Shown here one piece after another: positions 53,697 through 61,423 of a stretch of DNA of 64,000 nt (its first letter is position 1; each line of letters begins with the position of its first letter). Origin of the DNA: UBA6183 sp943372215. GTDB taxonomy: Bacteria; Bacteroidota; Bacteroidia; UKL13-3. The notes under the pieces were generated by a model. It was not told the origin of the DNA. It saw only the letters and a list, made by a program, of their open reading frames with translations, and did not search any database. The position numbers and the translations under genes were made by a program. The DNA lies in assembly GCA_943372215.1 (NCBI GenBank), contig CALRXU020000017.1, forward strand, positions 1 through 64,000, given 5' to 3'.

Positions 53697-56634
53697 ATTT
53701 TAGAGGTATTATTAATTCTACTTTAGTTCCAGCGGCTTGTCCCTTATCATCAAACAAATCTGTAATTACTACTGGATTGGCTACTTTATTGGCATGTAAC
53801 ATCACTAACCTTTCCGTGGTTGATTTAATACCTGTAGATTCAGGTTTGTTTAGTTCCGTTTTTTGGCGTTGCTTAACAATATCCCTTCCCACACCATTAT
53901 CTGTAATAGCTACATAAAGTTGGTTATTGCTGGTTTTTATAAACAGTTCAAGCACACCTTTTTCGGTCTTCAGCTTTTCCGTTAGCCCATATTTAATGGC
54001 ATTCTCTACAAATGGTTGTATGACCAACGAAGGGATAAAAATTTGTCGTGGTTCTAATCCTTCCGCTAACTCAATGTAAGTGATAAAAGTATTTACAAAA
54101 CGCAATTGTTCTAATTCAATGTACAAGTTTAAAAACTCCAGCTCTTCTTGCAAGCTTATCTGCTGCTTATCTGAGTAAGCCATAATCCAACGCATAAGCT
54201 TAGAGAATTTGGCAATATATTGATTGGCCTCTATCGGTTTGTATTGCAGAATGAATCTTTGTAGAGAATTTAAGGTGTTAAAAATAAAATGAGGATTCAT
54301 TTGTAAACGCAATGCTTTAAGTTCACTTTCAACTAGTCGTTTTTTGTTTTCTTGTTTTAGCCTTAAAAGTACATCCCTTCTTTTAATAATGAGCAAAACC
54401 ACCAGCGCAATCAATAATATCAGTAGCAGGCTAAACCAGGTGGTTTGCCAAAAGGGTTCGGTAACCGTAAACTCAATGGTTGCTGGGTATTGGCTCCATA
54501 TATCATTGCCTGAGGTAGCGTAAACAATAAATTCGTATTTACCAGCGGGTAGTTTTGCATAATTCACGTTACTTTCCGTGGTATAGGTATAACCTGTGTC
54601 AATTCCTTTTAAGCGATAGCGGTAACTTACAGGCGAAGATTTTTTCATGGTTATAGCCTCGTAATAAATGGATAAATTGTTTTGGTCGTAAGGGATAACA
54701 AATGCTTGTTGATGATTTACTTGATGGCCACTAATGCTTGTAGATACCATATAAACTCCAGGGCTATGCGGTTGTTGAATAGGTTTGTTTGGGTTAAAAA
54801 TGCTAATTCCTTCATCGGTGGTTACGTAAACCAACGAGTCAGCTATTCCTATGTCAATTACATTGTTAGATAGCAAATAATCGTCTGATGTATAGTTTTT
54901 AATGGACAATACCTGATCCGTTGAGGAGAGTGTTATTCTGCTTAAGCCTTGTTCTGTGCATACCCACAATTGGTTGTTCTCATAATAAATGTTGTTGCAA
55001 TAATTGCTTACCAATCCATTAGAGGTATTGAGGTATTGGTTACCCTTGGGTGTTTTAATAACAATACCATTGGCTTTGGTACTTAAAACAAGATTGCCCA
55101 AACAGGTAGGGACAATTTTGTTTAGGGTTGTTTTAGGATAAGAATATTTTCTATAATAGAATCCATCTGGTTTTACTGTTGCGGTAACATACCCCTTGGC
55201 ATAAATATAAACAAATATTGAGTCCCCAATTATTGCATCTGGTCGCCTTAATGAATGGGCTTTTACCACATTATTTATATCAATTACTATGTTGTTAATG
55301 AGGGCTTTTGTTTTTGTACTAAAATAAAAGCTTCCTGTGTCAGTTCTGCCATAAAACAACACATCTTGATTGTCAAACAAGAAAAAGATTTTGTTTTCTT
55401 TTGCATAAGTATCGGAAAGGTAATCATATTTGATAGGCCCAATACCCGAATTCACAAAATGAACTTCTCCGTTTAGTAATTTCACGGCTTTATCAATATA
55501 GCTATAAGAAGAAGACACAAGCTTGTTTAAGGTAACAGATAACCCATTATCTTTTAATACACCTATATTCCCATCAATTGATGAATAAAAGACGTTTCCC
55601 TTTGAAGCTCGAATATATTGGACATCACTTAATAACCCGTCTTGTTTGGTGAGGTGCCGAGATAAAAAATGACCATAAAAGATTCCTTTTTGTCTTGTGC
55701 AAAACCAATAGAAGCCTTCCTTGCTTTTGCCAATGGCATGAATGCTTAAATCGTTTAAAAAACGGATTGGATTTAATGATGGCTTGCCTTGCAGAAACCT
55801 AAGTACCCCGTTGCCTGTGGCAATAAAAAGGTCGCCATTCTCCCTGTCCTCAAAAAAACCAACTGTGGTCATATTTTGTCCTGCATAGTACAAGGTGAAG
55901 GTCTCTTTTTTAGCATCAAAAAGGTAAATATTGCTACACACAGATAACAACACATTACCATTGGCTAGTTGATAAAGCCTTGAGGGGCTAACATATAGAT
56001 TACACGACTCCGATAAAACCAATTTCGCTTTAAGGCCACTTGTTAGATAAATCATGTTATTGCCAGAACACAACCACCTGCTTTTGCTAAGCGCAACGAT
56101 ATTAAACGCTAATAAGTCAAGTGGCTTATCACTTTTGGGCGTGATGCGTTGTATAACTTTTAGGTTGTTAATGGTTTCGATTTTTCGACTTCTGGTGGCA
56201 ACATGTATTAAACCACTATCGTCCTCACACAACCAAGAGGCATTGGGTATTGCAGTAAATTCGATAAACCTTGTACCATTAAAATAAAACAACTTAAAGT
56301 TGAAACTAATCGCCCAAATAACCTGTCTTTTATCCTTGTAAATAAAGTAAGCACCTTCTTCCGTGTAACCTTCTGCTTTTCCAAAACTGATAAAGTTTTT
56401 GCCATCATACCTGCAAATGGCGCGGTTGGTGGCAAACCACATAAACCCAGAGGTATCCTCAACGCTGGAATAAACAGAGCTGCCTATTAACCCCTCAGTG
56501 GAAGTTAATTGTTTAAATGCATAATGCTGGGCACAAACATAACAGGCAAAGAACAAACATACCCCGGTAAATAAACTTTTACGGATGCTCAGGTTAAATA
56601 GGGTTGTTAGTTTTATTGGCAGAATGCGGTTCAA
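53689..56634 (-). CDS. Propeller/Y_Y_Y sensor histidine kinase, copy B
   Basis: Kinase of 981 residues, paralogue of copy A: signal peptide (~15-35, YVCAQ), beta-propeller, Y_Y_Y domain (FTVTEPFWQTTWF), one membrane segment, His_kinase (MNPHFIFNTLNSLQRFI) and HATPase (FVENAIKYGL). Its sensory propeller has diverged more from copy A than the catalytic part, as expected if the copies sense different signals. The upstream 216-bp gap contains no tandem box on its strand. Confidence 0.93.
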   Translation of the reverse strand: MNRILPIKLTTLFNLSIRKSLFTGVCLFFACYVCAQHYAFKQLTSTEGLIGSSVYSSVEDTSGFMWFATNRAICRYDGKNFISFGKAEGYTEEGAYFIYKDKRQVIWAISFNFKLFYFNGTRFIEFTAIPNASWLCEDDSGLIHVATRSRKIETINNLKVIQRITPKSDKPLDLLAFNIVALSKSRWLCSGNNMIYLTSGLKAKLVLSESCNLYVSPSRLYQLANGNVLLSVCSNIYLFDAKKETFTLYYAGQNMTTVGFFEDRENGDLFIATGNGVLRFLQGKPSLNPIRFLNDLSIHAIGKSKEGFYWFCTRQKGIFYGHFLSRHLTKQDGLLSDVQYIRASKGNVFYSSIDGNIGVLKDNGLSVTLNKLVSSSYSYIDKAVKLLNGEVHFVNSGIGPIKYDYLSDTYAKENKIFFLFDNQDVLFYGRTDTGSFYFSTKTKALINNIVIDINNVVKAHSLRRPDAIIGDSIFVYIYAKGYVTATVKPDGFYYRKYSYPKTTLNKIVPTCLGNLVLSTKANGIVIKTPKGNQYLNTSNGLVSNYCNNIYYENNQLWVCTEQGLSRITLSSTDQVLSIKNYTSDDYLLSNNVIDIGIADSLVYVTTDEGISIFNPNKPIQQPHSPGVYMVSTSISGHQVNHQQAFVIPYDQNNLSIYYEAITMKKSSPVSYRYRLKGIDTGYTYTTESNVNYAKLPAGKYEFIVYATSGNDIWSQYPATIEFTVTEPFWQTTWFSLLLILLIALVVLLIIKRRDVLLRLKQENKKRLVESELKALRLQMNPHFIFNTLNSLQRFILQYKPIEANQYIAKFSKLMRWIMAYSDKQQISLQEELEFLNLYIELEQLRFVNTFITYIELAEGLEPRQIFIPSLVIQPFVENAIKYGLTEKLKTEKGVLELFIKTSNNQLYVAITDNGVGRDIVKQRQKTELNKPESTGIKSTTERLVMLHANKVANPVVITDLFDDKGQAAGTKVELIIPLKYA

Positions 56635-56850
56635 ATGTGATATTAAGATTAAACAGGGACGCTTTATTGGTTAACAAAGTAGGTAATTTGTTGTGGCATA
56701 GATTTAATTTGGGAAAATGGGTATAAATAAGGTAAACATAATAGGTGAATGAATAAAATAGGTTAAATTTTATAAATGAACCAAATATAAGCCAGTTTTA
56801 CCATGAATTAAATGTTTAACCCACAAAAAAGGATTTTTTATGAAAAAAAA
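56635..56850. other. AT-rich gap upstream of kinase copy B, nothing further seen
   Basis: It presumably holds the minus-strand promoter of the kinase gene. No coding region, hairpin or repeat stood out. Box 8 begins at its right edge. Confidence 0.4.
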
Positions 56851-56918
56851 GAGTATTTACCCTATAAAAAAAGGGTATTTCTACTAAACAATATTTTAAA
56901 AGTGCTTCGTTATATTTG
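56851..56918 (+). promoter_or_regulatory. GRGTA tandem box 8 and -7 box, promoter of the hub-like operon
   Basis: GAGTATTTACCC (56851) and GGGTATTTCTAC (56873), period 22. TATATTTG (56911-56918) is a perfect -7 match, 38 bp after the second box. The first start codon is 20 bp further, at 56939. Confidence 0.85.
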
Positions 56919-56938
56919 ACAAACAAATTTTAATTATT

Positions 56939-57076
56939 ATGCATATTGTATTAACAACCAGTAACTTTGGCGATACTCAAAGTATGATGATTTTTGGTGG
57001 TTTTCTTTTGCTGGTATGTGTACCCTTTGTTATTGGATACTTGGTATGGCGCGCCCGTAACAAGGCAAAAAAATAA
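56939..57076 (+). CDS. 45-residue single-pass membrane protein
   Basis: A very small ORF of 45 residues starting MHIVLTTSNFGDTQSMM. One hydrophobic segment follows (~18-38; FGGFLLLVCVPFVIGYLVW), then a basic end (RARNKAKK), so the C-terminus is cytoplasmic by the positive-inside rule. Its support is the position 20 bp behind a perfect box 8 promoter and a clean membrane profile. First gene of the operon that continues with the genes at 57126, 57522 and 58376. Confidence 0.68.
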   Translation: MHIVLTTSNFGDTQSMMIFGGFLLLVCVPFVIGYLVWRARNKAKK

Positions 57077-57125
57077 ACTCAGGCAACAAGTTAAAAGTAG
57101 GAAAACCCACAACAATTAAATAACC

Positions 57126-57503
57126 ATGATACAAAAAGGACTTTTTAGGCTGGCCATTTTACCAGGGACTTTGGCGGGCTTTTATTGCAACGAAACCACC
57201 AACGGCCAATACTTTAGTGAAAGTGCCATGGCTGATAAGGATTCGCCCTTGCTATATCATCACCATCCTAATCCTCCTGTCCCAATGTATGAACATTTGC
57301 ACGCACGCTATACCACTTCTTGGCATGAGCCTATTGGACTGGTAGGTGCTCATATTTTAACTGTTGGGATTGATAATGACAATCCAAACCAATTTAACCT
57401 AACGTGGTCAAATACCTCGAGTACTATATTTCTCGGTATAGCCCAACGCCATGGCGATTGGTTGTATGGAAATTACTGTGAAGTTGCAAAAGCGAAGGAG
57501 TAA
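57126..57503 (+). CDS. Small conserved-looking protein, unknown
   Basis: Protein of 125 residues; the N-terminus (LFRLAILPGTLAGFYC) is mildly hydrophobic but not a good signal peptide. The middle is rich in His and Pro (LYHHHPNPPVPMYEHLHARY), the rest beta-like with Asn/Trp (FNLTWSNTSS). The histidines could bind metal, but no family is recognised. It lies between the 45-residue membrane protein and the dioxygenase in the box 8 operon. Confidence 0.65.
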   Translation: MIQKGLFRLAILPGTLAGFYCNETTNGQYFSESAMADKDSPLLYHHHPNPPVPMYEHLHARYTTSWHEPIGLVGAHILTVGIDNDNPNQFNLTWSNTSSTIFLGIAQRHGDWLYGNYCEVAKAKE

Positions 57504-57521
57504 ATTTTATATTTACAGCTA

Positions 57522-58328
57522 ATGAGTAATTCCCAGTATCTTTTTTTTAACACCAAATCCCTTGCCCAACAAGGTTATGTTAAAGTAACAAACGCATTTA
57601 CCCAGCAAGAAGTAGCTGCTTTTATAATGGCATTGGAGCAAGTGATGCAGGATGAGGCCAATAATGATGTGTGCCGTGAAGTGGTGAACAATAAGACCTT
57701 TGTTTCTGGTGTAGATCAACTCAGCAGGCAAGCACATCCGTTGTTTTTGCAATTAAATGCCCACCCCGTTATCCAACAGGTGCTTCAACAGATTTACCCG
57801 GAGGGGTATACCATCATTCAAGATTTTGCAGTTACCAAAATACGTGAGGCCGCAGGGCTGGTAAAATGGCATAGGGATATACACCCTGAACGATGGGACC
57901 ACAATTACATGCTGGGGATTTATTTGCATCCTTCAGCTGAAGAGGAGGGCGCATTGCGCATTATTCCAGATAGCCAAACAAGTTGGTTAGACATATGCGA
58001 ACTGCAAACATTGCCATACATCAGCTTGCCTATGCAAGCAGGGGACCTGTTAATACATGATATGCGTTTGGCACACAGTTCACCACCATTAACAGCATGG
58101 AGTAAACGTTATGTAATTTATTTGGAAATAACTACCCCGCAGTATGCAACGGTCACTTATGGCAAAACATTGGTAGAAAGTAGGAAGCTGCTGCACCAAT
58201 TGTCTGAGGAAGCCAATAAAGGCAATTATAAAGAGCTAACACCTGAGCATAAGCAATCTATTTACCCAGATGTATTTAAACCCTTGCCATCATTATACTG
58301 TTTTAATCACTTACCTGTTAGTGGTTAG
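57522..58328 (+). CDS. Phytanoyl-CoA dioxygenase (PhyH) family protein
   Basis: Fe(II)/2-oxoglutarate dioxygenase-like protein of 268 residues. The metal triad is complete: H117 and D119 (VKWHRDIHP), H185 (RLAHSSPP), with R196 as the likely 2-oxoglutarate contact. ALRIIPDSQ and DLLIHD are the usual core strands. It resembles the gene at 43510 in fold only. Third gene of the box 8 operon, upstream of the hub-like protein. Possible substrate: a lipid, amino acid or peptide residue; not determinable here. Confidence 0.87.
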   Translation: MSNSQYLFFNTKSLAQQGYVKVTNAFTQQEVAAFIMALEQVMQDEANNDVCREVVNNKTFVSGVDQLSRQAHPLFLQLNAHPVIQQVLQQIYPEGYTIIQDFAVTKIREAAGLVKWHRDIHPERWDHNYMLGIYLHPSAEEEGALRIIPDSQTSWLDICELQTLPYISLPMQAGDLLIHDMRLAHSSPPLTAWSKRYVIYLEITTPQYATVTYGKTLVESRKLLHQLSEEANKGNYKELTPEHKQSIYPDVFKPLPSLYCFNHLPVSG

Positions 58329-58375
58329 TTTTTGTTATTTTAGCACTTTATCATCACTCATAAGCACAGTAAACC

Positions 58376-58948
58376 ATGTCAAATCTTGTTCAGTACCAAA
58401 TTACCCTCAATGCGCAAACACCCATTAACCCTAATATTACCGTATTGGGTATTCAAGTTCAGAAACAATTGGGCAAGGCTGATGTAGCCACCATATCCAT
58501 CTTACTTCATAATTTAAATACGAACCAAACACAACATGAGTTTACTTATGGTAGCGAGGTACACGTGGCTTTGGGCTACGACAACCAGGGGTTATTAAAT
58601 GTGTTTAGTGGAACAGTGCAAGAAATGCGAGTGCAGGCTGAACGCCAAATGGGCGCTACATTGCATATTACGGCAGTAGCAACAAACACCTACCAACCAC
58701 CAATTAACAATGGAGATGCATCCTTTGTGTTTACTTATGGCGATAACATTTATAACCTAAACTTGGGTTCTACCCAGCCCAACCAACTCCAAGGAATATT
58801 AAATGTGCAAGGCAATGCCCATATCAATATTGGGCAACTGGTACAGGTACAAAACACCCAAGCTTTTGCCGATGGCTTATGGCCAGTAGCGGGATTAACC
58901 CATCATATTACGGATGGCAATTGGTTAACAGAAGTTAGTTTCGGTTAA
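58376..58948 (+). CDS. Small CIS-hub-like (gpD/VgrG-type) protein
   Basis: Protein of 190 residues. Its first ~85 residues follow the pattern of the beta-barrel that starts phage tail hub proteins and VgrG: a self-contained strand pair, then FTYGSEVHVALGYDNQGLLNVFSGTVQEMRV. The end (~148-190; GNAHINIGQLVQV...WPVAGLTHHITDGNWLTEVSF) matches the closing barrel of the same proteins. The central domain and the needle present in full-length hubs are missing. Last gene of the box 8 operon. Called by eye from the pattern. Confidence 0.7.
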   Translation: MSNLVQYQITLNAQTPINPNITVLGIQVQKQLGKADVATISILLHNLNTNQTQHEFTYGSEVHVALGYDNQGLLNVFSGTVQEMRVQAERQMGATLHITAVATNTYQPPINNGDASFVFTYGDNIYNLNLGSTQPNQLQGILNVQGNAHINIGQLVQVQNTQAFADGLWPVAGLTHHITDGNWLTEVSFG

Positions 58949-59067
58949 ATTACCCAATTCGGTTGTAACCAGATACCAATGCTGTAAAACGGGCATTATC
59001 ATTTTAGGATGTTTTTCTTAATACAGTAAGTTTTTCCTAGAAATACTCATTGTAATGTGTAAAAAAA

Positions 59068-59135
59068 GAGTATTTACCCTATGAAAAAAGGGTATTTCTA
59101 CTCTATCCAAAAGGCAAAAAAATGAGTTAGGTTTG
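59068..59135 (+). promoter_or_regulatory. GRGTA tandem box 9 and -7 box, promoter of the patatin operon
   Basis: GAGTATTTACCC (59068) and GGGTATTTCTAC (59090), period 22. TAGGTTTG (59128-59135) starts 38 bp after the second box. The start codon is 44 bp after it. Confidence 0.84.
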
Positions 59136-59179
59136 AAATAAAAAAGAATAACCCTAACCAAACTAATTGCATTCATCTT

Positions 59180-60448
59180 ATGATTGATAAAAAATTATTT
59201 ACCGAAAACGGAGCTGTATTAAGCATTATTAATGATTTAAAAGAATCCCTTAAAAACAAACAATACTCCGACATTGTAGATGACAAGGGAAACCAATATG
59301 TGGATTTTGTGCAGGAGGGTGGAGGCGTTTTAGGCGTGGCATTGGTGGGGTATTTGTATGTGCTTGAGCAAATGGGCATACGGTTCTTAAGTTTGGCAGG
59401 TACTTCAGCAGGAAGTATCAATACAATGCTCATGGCCTCTGCGGGACCCATTAACGAAGCCAAGTCAGATTGGATTTTGGAATGTTTGTGCAATAAAAAT
59501 TTATACGATTTTGTTGATGGAGATAGCGATGCCAAAGATTTTATTGATGCCTTATTGAGTGATGCTGGTAAAGTTAAATTGGCCATTAAGGCAGCGCAAG
59601 TGGTGGATAATTTCAGGGATGATTTTGGATTGAATCCAGGTAAAAATTTTCACCAGTGGCTTACTAACCTTATTAAACAAAAGGGCATTAACAATTATGG
59701 CGATTTAGTAAAACTCAGGCAAAAAGGATGTTCAGATGGAACAACCCTTTTTCAGGTGGCTGATGATGGCAGTAAAATACCTTACAACAATCCTGACCAT
59801 TGGGCTGAAATAGCCTTGGTAGCCGCTGACATTACCACACAGAGTAAAATTGTTTTCCCCAAAATGATTGACCTGTTTTACACCAACCCTGATATGGCCA
59901 ATCCTGCTGATTTTGTCAGGGCCTCCATGTCAATACCTTTTTTCTTTGTGCCTTATCGTTTAAGCAATTTACCAAGTGGTGCTGACACATGGAAAAAATG
60001 GAACGAATATACTGGGCTTAAAACATCTGTGCCCAATGAAGTAGCTTTTATGGATGGAGGCATTATCTCTAATTTCCCTATTGATATTTTTCATGATAAT
60101 TTTAAAGTGCCTGTATCGCCAACCTTTGGGGTAAAACTGGGTTACGATAAAAATGAGCTGAATAAAAACGACAAATTTTTCGGAGTAATTGGCGCCATGT
60201 TTGATACCGCACGATACGCCTACGATTTTGAATTCCTGATAAAAAACCCTGACTTTAAACACCTAATTGCCTATATTGATACCGATGGATACAATTGGCT
60301 GGATTTTGGCATGAGTGCCGATGCCAAAGTAGGCTTGTTTATTAAGGGAGCCAGAAGTGCCGCAGAGTTTTTAACCCGTTTTGATTGGAAAGCCTATAAA
60401 GACATTCGCACCCAGAAAAGCAGTTATTACCAACACACACAAAGCTAA
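59180..60448 (+). CDS. Patatin-like phospholipase
   Basis: Serine acyl hydrolase of 422 residues. The oxyanion loop GGG (47-49), nucleophile S76 in GTSAGS, and catalytic D292 in MDGG (DGG motif) are all present, so the enzyme should be active on phospholipids or other acyl esters. A ~190-residue helical insert separates the motifs, and the C-terminal ~100 residues are of unknown fold. No signal peptide, so export would need another route. Its stop is 5 bp before the lectin-like gene. Confidence 0.9.
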   Translation: MIDKKLFTENGAVLSIINDLKESLKNKQYSDIVDDKGNQYVDFVQEGGGVLGVALVGYLYVLEQMGIRFLSLAGTSAGSINTMLMASAGPINEAKSDWILECLCNKNLYDFVDGDSDAKDFIDALLSDAGKVKLAIKAAQVVDNFRDDFGLNPGKNFHQWLTNLIKQKGINNYGDLVKLRQKGCSDGTTLFQVADDGSKIPYNNPDHWAEIALVAADITTQSKIVFPKMIDLFYTNPDMANPADFVRASMSIPFFFVPYRLSNLPSGADTWKKWNEYTGLKTSVPNEVAFMDGGIISNFPIDIFHDNFKVPVSPTFGVKLGYDKNELNKNDKFFGVIGAMFDTARYAYDFEFLIKNPDFKHLIAYIDTDGYNWLDFGMSADAKVGLFIKGARSAAEFLTRFDWKAYKDIRTQKSSYYQHTQS

Positions 60449-60453
60449 AAACC

Positions 60454-60864
60454 ATGTTGGAGTTAGCCATTAACCAATCAACAACGGTAATTGTACCAGC
60501 CATTGACCCTTGGTATCAAACCAAAGTGAAATTATACAAAAGCAACACCTATAAAATGGAGGTGTTGCCTTCTACCCAAGTATGGCGAGATGGAAAAACA
60601 TTAGGTAATTTTACGGCAAACGGTAAAAAACTAATTGGTCTGTTTCTGTTGTACCCTTTTATTCGTATGCCCCTAGTTAAATGGTTTGCATTGCTGGGCT
60701 GCATCAACAAAAAACGTTCAACCTATTTTAAAATAGGCGCCAAGCTGGTAGCATACCAACCGCCCGAAGATGGGGAGTTGGTTTGTTTTGCCAACGATGC
60801 CTTAGGGTTTTACAAACACAACAACACCGGACAAATGGTGCTTACCATCACCCGCATCGGCTAA
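60454..60864 (+). CDS. Small beta-sandwich protein, LecA-like
   Basis: Protein of 136 residues, no signal peptide. Strands VIVPAIDPWYQTKVKLYKSNTY and a later GELVCFANDALGFYKHNNTG segment, followed by MVLTITRIG, resemble the LecA (PA-IL) type beta-sandwich, in which similar loops bind sugar through calcium. It is co-transcribed with the patatin, 5 bp apart, suggesting that it targets or partners the lipase. Confidence 0.65.
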   Translation: MLELAINQSTTVIVPAIDPWYQTKVKLYKSNTYKMEVLPSTQVWRDGKTLGNFTANGKKLIGLFLLYPFIRMPLVKWFALLGCINKKRSTYFKIGAKLVAYQPPEDGELVCFANDALGFYKHNNTGQMVLTITRIG

Positions 60865-60974
60865 CATCCTTTTAGGTAACCCAATTGTTGGGTGTTTTGC
60901 TATTGTACACTTACGTAAAAATGCTGGTTATTTCAGTTTTTTGCGTTTTGCTTGCCTCATCATGTGCGTAAAAA

Positions 60975-61042
60975 GAGTATTTGCCCCTTCAAAAAAAAGT
61001 TGTTTCTACTCTTTATAGAGTTGTTGTGAGCAGTTAACTTTG
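60975..61042 (+). promoter_or_regulatory. GRGTA tandem box 10 and -7 box (degenerate)
   Basis: GAGTATTTGCCC (60975) is followed by AGTTGTTTCTAC (60998), spaced 23 rather than 22 bp. TAACTTTG (61035-61042) is a perfect -7, 37 bp after the second box. The second box is the weakest of all ten. Confidence 0.65.
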
Positions 61043-61051
61043 GTATAAGGA

Positions 61052-61204
61052 ATGGCAGAATATCCTGCCCTTTTAATTTTAAACTTTTTCGTTAAAAACA
61101 CCACGTCAAATAATCACCTAGCAGAGTTGGATGCATTAAACAAACAACTTGCAACTACTCAGCTTTTACTTGAAAAAGTTGCAAAAAAAAATGAATTGTC
61201 CTAA
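61052..61204 (+). CDS. 50-residue ORF, probable coiled coil
   Basis: A 50-residue frame from an ATG only 9 nt after the -7 box, so its message would be nearly leaderless. After a hydrophobic start (YPALLILNFFV) comes a heptad-like helix (LDALNKQLATTQLLLEKV). It overlaps the next ORF by 14 nt. Support is positional; it could be non-coding. Confidence 0.45.
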   Translation: MAEYPALLILNFFVKNTTSNNHLAELDALNKQLATTQLLLEKVAKKNELS

Positions 61205-61346
61205 AACAATTGCATTAGTTACGGCAATAAAGGGATGTACTAATATTACTGAAATGGCTATTGCAAAATCCTTAGTGGACGCGATTAGGCGTCAAATCAA
61301 AAACATAGGTACTTATATGGCGGAACTAGGTGAAGTGGCTGCATAG
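61191..61346 (+). CDS. 51-residue helical ORF
   Basis: Frame of 51 residues from the ATG at 61191 (MNCPKTIALVTAI...), overlapping the previous ORF by 14 nt. Probably two helices (TEMAIAKSLVDAIRRQ, IGTYMAELGEV). No family is recognised. A strong terminator starts 20 bp downstream, so it is the last frame of the box 10 transcript. Confidence 0.5.
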   Translation: MNCPKTIALVTAIKGCTNITEMAIAKSLVDAIRRQIKNIGTYMAELGEVAA

Positions 61347-61366
61347 GTAAAGTAGTGCCGAACAAC

Positions 61367-61403
61367 AAAAAGGGGATTGTTTATGGTAAACAATCCCCTT
61401 TTT
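61367..61403. terminator. Strong bidirectional terminator
   Basis: AAAAAGGGGATTGTTTA and TAAACAATCCCCTTTTT form a perfect 17-bp stem with a 3-nt loop, between the box 10 transcript and the convergent gene at 61424. Confidence 0.94.
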
Positions 61404-61423
61404 AAATATCAATCTGTTTGGTA

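Noticed and set aside
36905..58948. A complete contractile injection system inside the window
   Set aside because: Only a short tape-measure-like and a short hub-like protein are present. Sheath, tube, baseplate and ATPase genes are absent.
24639..61042. CRISPR array or dispersed mobile repeat
   Set aside because: Copies are single, kilobases apart, all upstream of genes and at fixed distance to a -7 box. There are no cas genes, regular spacers or target-site duplications.
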